64,000 nucleotides of DNA, from contig NZ_MJAH01000012.1 in assembly GCF_001746295.1 (NCBI RefSeq), forward strand, positions 144,338-208,337. The letters run 5' to 3'. Origin of the DNA: Streptomyces sp. LUP47B. GTDB lineage: Bacteria; Actinomycetota; Actinomycetes; Streptomycetales; Streptomycetaceae. The position numbers and the translations under genes are program-made. This document shows positions 1 through 7,545 of this stretch, piece after piece. The notes below the pieces were generated by a model. That model ran no database searches. It saw nothing but the letters and a program-made list of their open reading frames with translations, and was not told the DNA's origin. The number at the start of each line of letters is the position of its first letter. The first letter of the stretch is position 1.

Positions 1-1845
1 GATCCGGTACGTCGTGTCGGCGAGCTTGAGCCGGGTGCCCTCCGTCAGGCCCTTGAAGGCGCCCGTCGTCTTCGAGGTGCCCTTGTTGTCCAGCACGGTG
101 ATCCGGCGGGCGGGGTCGGTGCCGGCTGCCGAGAAGTCGAGCTCACCGGCGAGCCGTACCGGGCCCGACACCTTCAACGGACCGTCTCTCAGGACCAGTT
201 CGCCCTTCGCGGTCTGCGTGTAGCCGCCGGAAACCGTGAGTCCGCCCGTGACCACACCCTCGTTGGTGACCGCGCCCTTCACCGTGCCCTTGCCGGACAG
301 CGAGGAGACCACGCGAAGGCCGGCCGTGCCCGCGTCCAGCCGTGCGGCCGTCGAGGTGAGACGGATTCCTTTGCTGCGGGCGAGAGTTGCTCCGCCCCGA
401 AGGGCGAGCGTGCCCTTGCGGACCGTCGTCGTCCCCGTGTACGTCACCGCGGTTCCGGTGAGTGTCGTCGTCGCCCTGCCCGCCTGGGTGAGGGAGCCGC
501 TGCCGCTGATACGGGGCAGGGTCAGAGGCTTGGCCGTGTTGTCGAGGATCAGCGAGCCGTTGTTCACGACCTGGTAGAGCCCGCCCCCGGTGTAGAGCCC
601 GCCGTCGCCCTCCGGCCTGCCGCTGCCGAGGCGGAGCACGGCGCCCTTCTCGACGGTCGTGGAGCCGTCGTAGTACTGGACGGCCGCGAAGGTGACGTCG
701 TTGCCCTTCGTCCCCTTGATGACGATGGCACCCGCGCCGGGCGCGGACAGGGTGTCGTGGAAACGGCCGCCGCCGATGGGGGCGCCCAGGGTCACCGGCC
801 CGTTGTAGTCGAAGGTCAGCAGGGAACGGGAGCGCGCCGCCAGCAGGTTGATGTAAACCGTCTTCGCCGTGCCCGGCATGAAGATCCTGCTGGTCGTCCC
901 GTCGCCCCACTGGACGTTCGCGCCCTTGATGTTGGTGCCGCGCTTGTTGACGTTCTTTATGGCCGGCGTCCAGTTCAGGACGGGATCGCTCAGCGAGGGG
1001 TCGGTGTCGCCTCCCTGGTTCGACCAGCTGTACTGGCCGGTGAGGACCACCTTGCTGCCCGGCCGGGACTGGACGTTGATGTCGCTGCCGTACTCGCGCT
1101 GGTAGAAGTCCATCCGCTGGGTGACGGTCTGGCCGAGTGGGGTGTCCACGGTCCAGGTGCCCTGGTTGAGCACCTTGCGCACGCCCGGCAGCGAGGTCGC
1201 GTACTCGGGCCGCCCGGCGTTGGCCTGTGTGCCGTTGTCGATGACCCCGGAGAACGGTCCTGACGTCAGGTCCCAGGTGCCCCAGAGGAAGCGTGGCTGG
1301 GTGATGAGGCCGGAGCCGCTGACGGTGCCCAGGTTGTAGGCGCTCGTCAGGGACAGCCGCAGGGTGCCGTCGACCCGGATGTTGTCCTGGTTCAGCCGGA
1401 ACGCCGGGGTGCCGTAAGGGAAGTGGCCGATCAGGCCCGTCGTGCCGCCGTTGCCGTACTGGAGGGTCGCTCCGCGCTCGACCGTGATCGCGGGCGGGTC
1501 CGGGCGGGTCGTGGTGACGTACGGGTGGTTGCCGCCCGGCGTCCGCACCGACTGCCGTTGGCGTGAAGCGGGCAGCGTGAAGTCGCTGTCCCTGGTCAGG
1601 ATCAGCGTCCCGCCGCCGCGAACAGTGAGCGTGCCCTCGCCGCGGAACACCCCGTCGTACGTAGTCGTCCCCGCGGGCACGGTGACGACGGTGTCGCCGG
1701 TCAGGGTGACATCTCGGTCCGCGAGGACGTCGGCCGTGACGTCACGGGAACCGGCGGCCGCCGCCGGGGGAGCGGTGACCAGGAAGGCGGCCGTCGCCGC
1801 CAGGGCTCCGGCCGCGGCTGCTGTCTTGTGGAAGTGGCTGCGCAC
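1..1845 (-). CDS. Secreted autotransporter-associated beta-strand repeat protein (3' end outside window)
   Basis: The 615 visible codons begin at GTG 1845 and run off the left edge, so the C-terminus is missing. The first residues carry basic and His residues followed by a hydrophobic Ala/Leu stretch ending in an AAAAG-type cleavage region, which is a Sec-like signal peptide. The rest is rich in Thr, Gly, Val and Leu with short repeated beta-strand phrases (for example TYTGTTTVRKGTLALRGG), as in proteins with passenger-associated transport repeats or a parallel beta-helix. No catalytic motif was recognised. An AGGAGG lies upstream at 1930-1935 but no ATG, GTG or TTG follows it at good spacing, so the start could be a CTG at 1920 instead. 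It is divergent from the arabinofuranosidase gene, suggesting a role outside the cell in binding or attacking plant polysaccharide; that role is inferred. Confidence 0.7.
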   Translation of the reverse strand, partial: MRSHFHKTAAAAGALAATAAFLVTAPPAAAAGSRDVTADVLADRDVTLTGDTVVTVPAGTTTYDGVFRGEGTLTVRGGGTLILTRDSDFTLPASRQRQSVRTPGGNHPYVTTTRPDPPAITVERGATLQYGNGGTTGLIGHFPYGTPAFRLNQDNIRVDGTLRLSLTSAYNLGTVSGSGLITQPRFLWGTWDLTSGPFSGVIDNGTQANAGRPEYATSLPGVRKVLNQGTWTVDTPLGQTVTQRMDFYQREYGSDINVQSRPGSKVVLTGQYSWSNQGGDTDPSLSDPVLNWTPAIKNVNKRGTNIKGANVQWGDGTTSRIFMPGTAKTVYINLLAARSRSLLTFDYNGPVTLGAPIGGGRFHDTLSAPGAGAIVIKGTKGNDVTFAAVQYYDGSTTVEKGAVLRLGSGRPEGDGGLYTGGGLYQVVNNGSLILDNTAKPLTLPRISGSGSLTQAGRATTTLTGTAVTYTGTTTVRKGTLALRGGATLARSKGIRLTSTAARLDAGTAGLRVVSSLSGKGTVKGAVTNEGVVTGGLTVSGGYTQTAKGELVLRDGPLKVSGPVRLAGELDFSAAGTDPARRITVLDNKGTSKTTGAFKGLTEGTRLKLADTTYRI

Positions 1846-1890
1846 ATGACGGGAGACGGGCGAGGCGCGGGCCGATAACAGAAATCCGAA

Positions 1891-1908
1891 ACAGAAAGCG
1901 CCTTCTTC
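1891..1908. promoter_or_regulatory. Putative LacI-type operator (AGAAAGC-GCCTTCT)
   Basis: The imperfect inverted repeat ACAGAAAGCGCCTTCTTC has a central CG and lies between the divergent start codons at 1845 and 2034. It resembles the sites at 6328-6345 and 35498-35515. The motif is seen in the sequence; that a LacI-family protein binds it is inference. Confidence 0.4.
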
Positions 1909-1960
1909 TGATCCCGTCAGACCCGTTGACCTCCTGGTTCCCCAGCCTTACCTTTCGGCT

Positions 1961-1999
1961 GTTCGCAATAACAACAGATGTTCTCAATATCGAACATCT
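1961..1999. promoter_or_regulatory. Inverted-repeat operator upstream of GH43 gene
   Basis: AGATGTTC at 1976-1983 and GAACATCT at 1992-1999 are perfect 8-base arms around an 8-base spacer, 35 bases before the ATG at 2034. A degenerate second copy, GTTCGCAATAACAAC, lies at 1961-1975 and repeats the GTTC-N-CAATA phrase. The GTTC-N8-GAAC layout is reminiscent of IclR-family sites, but the regulator is unknown. Confidence 0.5.
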
Positions 2000-2033
2000 C
2001 TCTCAGGACACCCCCCTCCGAGAGGCAGTCCGT

Positions 2034-3110
2034 ATGAGCCGCGCCCCCGACGTCCCCCACCGTCGACTGCTGCTGAAAGGTGCCCTGGCCGCGGGCGCCC
2101 TGGCAGCCACCCCCACGGTCGCCGAAGCCGCACCGCGCCCGAAGAAGGCCGCCCCCCTCGTGAACCCGCTCGTCCGCAACCGCGCGGACCCGTACATCCA
2201 CCGTCACTCCGACGGCTTCTACTACTTCACCGCCACCGCCCCCGAGTACGACCGCATCATCCTGCGCCGCTCCCGCACCCTGAACGGCCTCGCGACCGCC
2301 GACGAGTCCGTCATCTGGACCAAGCACCCGACCGGTGTCATGGGCGCCCACATCTGGGCGCCGGAGCTCCACCGCGTCGGCGGCAAGTGGTACATCTACT
2401 TCGCCTCGGCGCCCGCCGAGAGTGTGTGGGACATCCGCATCTGGGTCCTGGAGAACGCCAACGCCAATCCCTTCAAGGGGACTTGGGTGGAGCGGGGCCA
2501 GATCAGGACGGCTTGGGAGACCTTCTCCCTGGACGCCACCACCTTCACCCACCGCGGCAGCCGCTACCTCGCCTGGGCCCAGCACGAGCCCGGCCTGGAC
2601 AACAACACCGGCATCTTCCTGTCGAGGATGGCGAACCCCTGGGCCCTGACAGGTCCTCAGATCAGGCTCTCCACCCCGGAGTACGACTGGGAGTGCATCG
2701 GCTACAAGGTCAACGAGGGCCCCTCGGTCATCGCCCGCAACGGCCGGCTCTTCATGTCGTACTCGGCCAGCGCCACCGACTGGCACTACTGCATGGGCCT
2801 GCTCACGGTCGACGCGGACGCCGACCTCATGAACCCGGCGAGCTGGTCCAAGTCGCCGACCCCCGTGTTCACCAGCAACGACACCACCAGGCAGTACGGC
2901 CCCGGCCACAACTGCTTCACCGTCGCCGAGGACGGTCGCAGTGACGTCCTCGTCTATCACGCCCGCCAGTACAAGGAGATCGTCGGCGACCCGCTGAACG
3001 ACCCCAACCGCCACACCCGCGTCCAGAAGCTCGGCTGGCACACGGACGGCACCCCGAACTTCGGCATACCGGTGGCGGACACCGCCACCGACACGGAGGT
3101 TGCGTCATGA
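2034..3110 (+). CDS. GH43 alpha-L-arabinofuranosidase, Tat-secreted
   Basis: A 358-residue secreted enzyme. The N-terminus has a twin-arginine signal (HRRLLLKGAL) followed by an AEAAP cleavage region. The mature part is a single GH43 five-bladed propeller: the early Asp lies in NRADPYIH (general base position) and the WAPELH segment is typical of the family. Sequence flavour (GAHIWAPE, YGPGHNCF) fits the group containing Streptomyces extracellular exo-1,5-alpha-L-arabinofuranosidases, which release arabinose from arabinan or arabinogalactan side chains. I chose ATG 2034 because GAGAGG precedes it and the Tat motif sits at the right distance; an ATG at 1926 would put it too far in. The stop overlaps the start of the next gene (ATGA), so the two are probably translated together. 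Confidence 0.85.
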   Translation: MSRAPDVPHRRLLLKGALAAGALAATPTVAEAAPRPKKAAPLVNPLVRNRADPYIHRHSDGFYYFTATAPEYDRIILRRSRTLNGLATADESVIWTKHPTGVMGAHIWAPELHRVGGKWYIYFASAPAESVWDIRIWVLENANANPFKGTWVERGQIRTAWETFSLDATTFTHRGSRYLAWAQHEPGLDNNTGIFLSRMANPWALTGPQIRLSTPEYDWECIGYKVNEGPSVIARNGRLFMSYSASATDWHYCMGLLTVDADADLMNPASWSKSPTPVFTSNDTTRQYGPGHNCFTVAEDGRSDVLVYHARQYKEIVGDPLNDPNRHTRVQKLGWHTDGTPNFGIPVADTATDTEVAS

Positions 3111-4516
3111 GACGTGCTTACGCGGTCCTGCTCGCCCTGTGTCTGGCCCTGGCCGGCGCCCTGGTGACCGCCGGACCGGCCCAGGCCGCCGCGCTGACCA
3201 TCCCCAACGGCGTCCAGTTCACGGACACCTCGGGCAACGCCCTGCACGCCCACGGCGGCGGGGTCATCAAGGTCGGCTCCTACTACTACTGGTTCGGCGA
3301 GGACCGCAATTCCGACAACACCTTCCGGTACGTGGACGCCTACCGCTCCACCGACCTGAAGAACTGGGAGTTCAGGAACCACGTCCTGACCCAGTCCAGC
3401 GCCTCGGAGTTGGGGACCGCCTATATCGAGCGGCCCAAGGTCGTCTACAACGCGTCCACCGGCAAGTTCGTGATGTGGATGCACAAGGAGAACGGCAGCG
3501 ACTACAGCGAGGCCCGCGCCGCCGTCGCCGTCTCCTCCACGGTCGACGGGAGCTACACCTACCAGGGCAGCTTCCGGCCGCTGGGCGACAACATGTCCCG
3601 CGACATCACCACGTTCGTCGACACCGACGGCACCGGCTACATGGTCTCGGCGGCCAACGAGAACTACGACCTGCACATCTACAAGCTCACCGCCGACTAC
3701 ACCGGCATCGACAGCCTGGTCGCCAACCCGTGGGTCGGTGGACACCGCGAGGCCCCGGCCCTGTTCAAGCGGGGCGGCGTCTACTTCATGCTGACGTCCG
3801 GCGCCACCGGCTGGAGCGCCAACCAGCAGCAGTACGCCACCGCCACCTCCCTCGCCGGACCGTGGACCTCGATGGCGAACGTCGGTGACTCCACGACCTA
3901 CAACTCGCAGACCGCGTACGTCCTTCCGGTACAGGGGACTTCGGGCACCTCGTACCTCTACATGGGCGACCGCTGGGGCAACTCCTTCGGCGGGACCGTC
4001 AACGACTCCCGGTACGTGTGGCTGCCGTTGACCTTCCCCACCTCCACCACGATGTCCATGTCCTGGTATCCCCAGATCACGATCGACGCGGCGGCCGGGA
4101 CGATCAGCGGCACCAGTGCCACGTACAACACGCTGGTCTCCCGCAACAGCGGCAAGTGCGCGGACGTGGCCAGTCAGTCGCTGTGGCAGGGCGTCGCCAT
4201 CAGCCAGTACACCTGCAACAGCGGTGCCAACCAGAAGTGGTGGTTCAAGGATCTCGGCACCGGCTACTACCAGCTGGTCGGCCGCGGCAGCTCCCTGTGC
4301 CTCCAGGAGAACGCCACGAACGTCACCCAGGAGAACTGCGGGAGCGCGAACACCCAGCAGTGGTCGGTGGTCACCTCGGGCTCGTACGTGAACATCAAGG
4401 CCCGCGCCACCGGCGAGTGCCTGGACGTGAACGGCGCGTCCACCGCCAACTCCGCCGCGATCATCACGTACACCTGCAACGGAGCGACCAACCAGCAGTG
4501 GACGCGCGGGACCTGA
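3107..4516 (+). CDS. GH43 exo-beta-1,3-galactanase-like enzyme with CBM13
   Basis: A 469-residue secreted protein. A Sec signal peptide (about residues 1-27, ending in AQA-AA) is followed by a GH43 catalytic domain to about residue 320. It opens with the HAHGGGVIKVGSYYYWFGE phrase characteristic of the galactanase branch (subfamily 24). The last ~125 residues are a ricin-B-type trefoil (CBM13) with three QxW repeats (NQKWWF, TQQWSV, NQQWTR). Known relatives in Streptomyces and fungi remove galactose or side-chain-bearing galactose from the beta-1,3-galactan backbone of type II arabinogalactan. GGAGG lies before the ATG and the start overlaps the stop of the arabinofuranosidase gene, so both enzymes should be co-expressed. 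The subfamily call is from memory of family features, not a search. Confidence 0.82.
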   Translation: MRRAYAVLLALCLALAGALVTAGPAQAAALTIPNGVQFTDTSGNALHAHGGGVIKVGSYYYWFGEDRNSDNTFRYVDAYRSTDLKNWEFRNHVLTQSSASELGTAYIERPKVVYNASTGKFVMWMHKENGSDYSEARAAVAVSSTVDGSYTYQGSFRPLGDNMSRDITTFVDTDGTGYMVSAANENYDLHIYKLTADYTGIDSLVANPWVGGHREAPALFKRGGVYFMLTSGATGWSANQQQYATATSLAGPWTSMANVGDSTTYNSQTAYVLPVQGTSGTSYLYMGDRWGNSFGGTVNDSRYVWLPLTFPTSTTMSMSWYPQITIDAAAGTISGTSATYNTLVSRNSGKCADVASQSLWQGVAISQYTCNSGANQKWWFKDLGTGYYQLVGRGSSLCLQENATNVTQENCGSANTQQWSVVTSGSYVNIKARATGECLDVNGASTANSAAIITYTCNGATNQQWTRGT

Positions 4517-4518
4517 CG

Positions 4519-6201
4519 TCAGGCCAGCAGATCGATCGCGTCGATCGATGTGCCGGCACTGAGGAAGGACGTCGACCCCGAACCGCTCGCCACGTAGATC
4601 TTCAGCGTGTTGTAGGCGCTGGTGTCCGTCAGCCAGGCGGACGCCGGCACGCTGTAGGTGAACGTGTAGTTGTTGCCCCGGTACGAGCCCACGGTCAGCG
4701 ACCGGGTGCTCGGCTGGGTGGGCGGGGAGGGGACGGCGGAGGTCCAGGTGTCGTTGACGACGACCTGCGGGCGGCCGTTGGCGTAGGCCGTCGTCACACC
4801 GATGCGCAGGGTGTGCGCGGCGATGGCCTGGGCGGCCGTCAGCTTGAAGTAGACGATGATCCCGCTGTTGACGTCCTTCCACAGATAGCAGGGGAAGGCC
4901 GAGGTCTCGGTGCCGCTGCCGATGACGACGTTGCCGGTCCAGGAGGAGGCGCGGACGTCGGACGGGTGGGCGTACGTCATCAGGTCGGCGTTCTTGAAGC
5001 CGCCGGGCGTGCCGTCCCAGTTGTTGATGCGCCAGATCGCGCTCGCGTTGCCCGGATCGTTCGAGGTCGGGATCGCGATGGAGTTGAGGGTGGTCGTGCC
5101 GCCCGCGCTGACGCTCACCGAGCCGGTGTGGACGGCGAGTTCACCCTTGAAGACGGTCAGCGTGTACGTCCCCGGCAGCACGCCCCCGATGGAGAAGTAG
5201 CCGTCCGACGACCGCGCCGAACTCCAGTACTGGGCGGCGGAGTTGGCGAGTCCGACCGTGTACGCGTACGCCGTGTTCCGCCCGGTGATGCCGACGCCGG
5301 CGACCTTGCCCCGGCCGCTCGCGGGCACGTAGCCGGAGATGCCGAGGGAGTCCGCCCACGAGGTGGTGAGGGTCCCCGGGTACAGCGCGGAGGAGGGGGC
5401 TCCGCCGTCGGTGAAGGCGATGACGTAGGGGCCCTGGAGGCCGAAGCGCTGGGCCTCCGTCTGGTTCTCGCCGTAGTACAGGATCTCGTACAGGCCGCCG
5501 CCGTCCGCGCTCTGGTGGCGCAGCAGAGAGCGGTAGAACGGGCCGCCGGAGGCCTTCTCGTGATTGGAGCGCACGATGTACAGGCCGACGCTGCCGGTGG
5601 TCCAGCCGACGTAGTTGTAGTCGATGACCCGCGCCTTCGCGTAGTGCTTGGAGCGGGTCTGGCCGTCGGACTTCGCAAAGACGTCGGAGGCCTCGATGGT
5701 GGTGGGCGCGTAGGTGTACGAGTCGGGCTCGTCGTTGAGGAACTTGCCCGCGTTGACGCGCAGGATGTAGCGGGTCGCCGAGACCGAGTCGTCGGCCTTG
5801 TTGGTCCACAGGTAGACGTTGTTCTCGCCGCTGCGGGCCGCGTAGTAGTGCTTCAGCGTGCCGTACGCGACCGAGATCAGGATCGTCGTGCCGGACTGCT
5901 TGATGCTCACGGTGGACGTGCCGAGGCCGGACTCGATGTGCGAGTTCTTGCCGCCGTAGCCCTGGTACTGCGTGCCCTTGTAGACCAGCGAGGTCAGATC
6001 GCCGTTGGTCTTGCTGACCTTGAAGACGAGGCTCGCGCCGGTGTCGACGACGTAGTTGGAGCCGTCGTCGCTCCAGCCGAAGGTCGCTGCGGACGCGGTC
6101 TCGGCGAGCGGCCCGGCGAGCGCGGCCGTCCCTGCGGCGGCCGCGGTGCCGAGGACGAAGGTACGGCGTCCGACCGGTCTGTTCACGGTGGATTCGGACA
6201 T
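4519..6201 (-). CDS. Rhamnogalacturonan lyase, polysaccharide lyase family 4
   Basis: A 560-residue Tat-exported enzyme (GRRTFVLG motif near residue 12, ASA cleavage). The N-terminal beta-sandwich catalytic domain is followed by a carboxypeptidase-regulatory-like module (GVLPGTYTLTVFKGE) and a C-terminal jelly-roll carbohydrate-binding domain (IWRINNWDGTPGGF), the usual three-domain order of PL4. The family cleaves the rhamnose-galacturonic acid backbone of rhamnogalacturonan I by beta-elimination. The start at ATG 6201 is set by GGAGGAGG at 6211-6218. Its stop lies only two bases past the convergent galactanase gene. The divergent neighbour is the matching acetylesterase, so the pair would deacetylate and cleave the same polymer. 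Confidence 0.88.
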   Translation of the reverse strand: MSESTVNRPVGRRTFVLGTAAAAGTAALAGPLAETASAATFGWSDDGSNYVVDTGASLVFKVSKTNGDLTSLVYKGTQYQGYGGKNSHIESGLGTSTVSIKQSGTTILISVAYGTLKHYYAARSGENNVYLWTNKADDSVSATRYILRVNAGKFLNDEPDSYTYAPTTIEASDVFAKSDGQTRSKHYAKARVIDYNYVGWTTGSVGLYIVRSNHEKASGGPFYRSLLRHQSADGGGLYEILYYGENQTEAQRFGLQGPYVIAFTDGGAPSSALYPGTLTTSWADSLGISGYVPASGRGKVAGVGITGRNTAYAYTVGLANSAAQYWSSARSSDGYFSIGGVLPGTYTLTVFKGELAVHTGSVSVSAGGTTTLNSIAIPTSNDPGNASAIWRINNWDGTPGGFKNADLMTYAHPSDVRASSWTGNVVIGSGTETSAFPCYLWKDVNSGIIVYFKLTAAQAIAAHTLRIGVTTAYANGRPQVVVNDTWTSAVPSPPTQPSTRSLTVGSYRGNNYTFTYSVPASAWLTDTSAYNTLKIYVASGSGSTSFLSAGTSIDAIDLLA

Positions 6202-6272
6202 GTGGGGGTGCCTCCTCCGGGAGGTGTGGGGGTGGTGCGGGTGCTTTGGAGAGTGACAGTTGAATCGATTTC

Positions 6273-6288
6273 GCGAAAGGGCTTTCGC
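6273..6288. promoter_or_regulatory. 16-base inverted repeat between lyase and esterase genes
   Basis: GCGAAAGGGCTTTCGC has perfect 7-base arms around GG. It sits in the 195-base divergent promoter region of the PL4 and CE12 genes, 72 bases from the PL4 start. It is a likely operator for shared pectin control; the regulator is not known. Confidence 0.4.
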
Positions 6289-6327
6289 TTGCTGGAAGTT
6301 GGCAATCTTGTGAAAACGGTCCAAGGT

Positions 6328-6345
6328 CTAGAAAGCGCTTGCAGA
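6328..6345. promoter_or_regulatory. Putative LacI-type operator (TAGAAAGC-GCTT)
   Basis: CTAGAAAGCGCTTGCAGA contains the 8-base palindrome AAGCGCTT with central CG. It lies 52 bases before the CE12 start and matches the left half of the sites at 1891-1908 and 35498-35515. Confidence 0.4.
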
Positions 6346-6396
6346 TGGCGGTACGGTCCGGCGCCAGGTGTTGTCCCCCTGACGGAGGAACCACGA

Positions 6397-7437
6397 ATGA
6401 GACGTTTCAACCTGGCCCTGCTGGCCGCGGTGGCGCTGGCCTCGGGCCTGACGGCCGTACCCGCGCAGGCGCACACCGGACGTCCGCCGGGCCTCGAGAA
6501 CTGCACCGCGGCCGGCTGCCACTTCGACGTTCCGCCGGGCACGTACGACGTGAAGGTGCTGCTCGGTGGCGACGCGGAGTCGCACACCGCGATCAGCGGC
6601 GAGACCCGGCGTTCACTGCTGCCGGAGACGGCGGTCGCGGCCGGCGAACGGGCCTCCCGCAGCTTCACCGTGAACGTCCGCACCCCGGAGGGCGAGCCCA
6701 CCGGCCCGGACGGCACGCCCGGCCTGGACCTCGCGCTGGGCGGCTCGGCCCCCGCGCTCGCCGGCATCAAGGTCACCCCCGCCCGGCACACCCGCCAGAT
6801 CTTCCTGGTCGGCGACTCCACGGTCTGCGACCAGCCCAGCGACCCGTACTCCGGCTGGGGCCAGCAACTGCCCCAGTACCTGCGCAAGGGCGTGTCCGTG
6901 GCCAACTACGCCGACTCCGGCGAGAGCACGGTGACGTATCTGTCCGAGCCACGTCTGTGGGCCACGGTCCAGCCGCTGATCCGTCCCGGCGACCTCGTCC
7001 TCGTCCAGCTCGCCCACAACGACAAGACGACCGACGAGGCGACGTACCGGGCGAACCTGGAGACACTGGTCGCGGGTGTGAGGGAGAAAGGCGGGAACCC
7101 TGTCCTCGTGACGCCCATCGTGCGACGCTGGTTCAACTCGGACGGCACGCTGAACAACGGGACGGCCCTGCTGGTCAACGGCCTCGGAGTGGACCATCCC
7201 GCGGTGATCCGCTCGGTGGCCGCGGCAGCGGACGTGCCGCTGATCGATCTGACGGCAAAAACGAAGTCGCTGGTGGAGTCCTTGGGAGTGGAGGGCTCGA
7301 AGGCGATCTATCTCTACAACGAGAAAAGGGACAACACCCACACCTCCGTACACGGCGCCACCGTGTACGCGGGCCTGGTCCGCGACGAACTTGTCGCGCA
7401 GAGGCTGGTGCCCGCAGGGCTGGTGCGGGTGGGATAG
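6397..7437 (+). CDS. Secreted rhamnogalacturonan acetylesterase-like SGNH hydrolase (CE12)
   Basis: A 346-residue protein with a Sec signal peptide (to about residue 25, AQA). An N-terminal beta-rich region of ~100 residues carries the CxxxxC pair (NCTAAGC) and the DVPPGTYDVKVLLGG phrase. The SGNH core starts at about residue 128: block I GDST with the nucleophilic Ser, block III HND, and block V DNTHTS with the catalytic Asp and His. The DNTH spacing and the GGNPVLVTP phrase fit CE12 enzymes, which remove acetyl groups from galacturonic acid in rhamnogalacturonan so that the lyase can act. A strong GGAGG precedes ATG 6397. It is divergent from the PL4 lyase and probably co-regulated with it. 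Confidence 0.85.
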   Translation: MRRFNLALLAAVALASGLTAVPAQAHTGRPPGLENCTAAGCHFDVPPGTYDVKVLLGGDAESHTAISGETRRSLLPETAVAAGERASRSFTVNVRTPEGEPTGPDGTPGLDLALGGSAPALAGIKVTPARHTRQIFLVGDSTVCDQPSDPYSGWGQQLPQYLRKGVSVANYADSGESTVTYLSEPRLWATVQPLIRPGDLVLVQLAHNDKTTDEATYRANLETLVAGVREKGGNPVLVTPIVRRWFNSDGTLNNGTALLVNGLGVDHPAVIRSVAAAADVPLIDLTAKTKSLVESLGVEGSKAIYLYNEKRDNTHTSVHGATVYAGLVRDELVAQRLVPAGLVRVG

Positions 7438-7440
7438 ACG

Positions 7441-7476
7441 CCTGGGGCGTCCCGACCGGAACCGGGGCGCCCCAGG
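7441..7476 (+). terminator. Hairpin after esterase gene
   Basis: CCTGGGGCG (7441-7449) pairs perfectly with CGCCCCAGG (7468-7476), starting 4 bases after the stop. No U-tract follows, as is common in Streptomyces terminators. Confidence 0.6.
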
Positions 7477-7503
7477 TCTGTGACGTGAGCCGCGAGCCTC
7501 CCG

Positions 7504-7527
7504 GCCTGCGAGCCTGCGAGCCTGCGA
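7504..7527. repeat. Three tandem copies of GCCTGCGA
   Basis: Three perfect head-to-tail 8-base units lie 18 bases upstream of the DUF2264 start, between the terminator and the ribosome-binding site. The function is unknown; slippage could change the leader length. Confidence 0.6.
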
Positions 7528-7545
7528 GTCGAAGAAAGAGAACCG

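Noticed and set aside
4018..6396. Long N-terminal extension of the CE12 frame
   Set aside because: Antisense to the PL4 gene. The signal peptide and GGAGG fix the real start at 6397.
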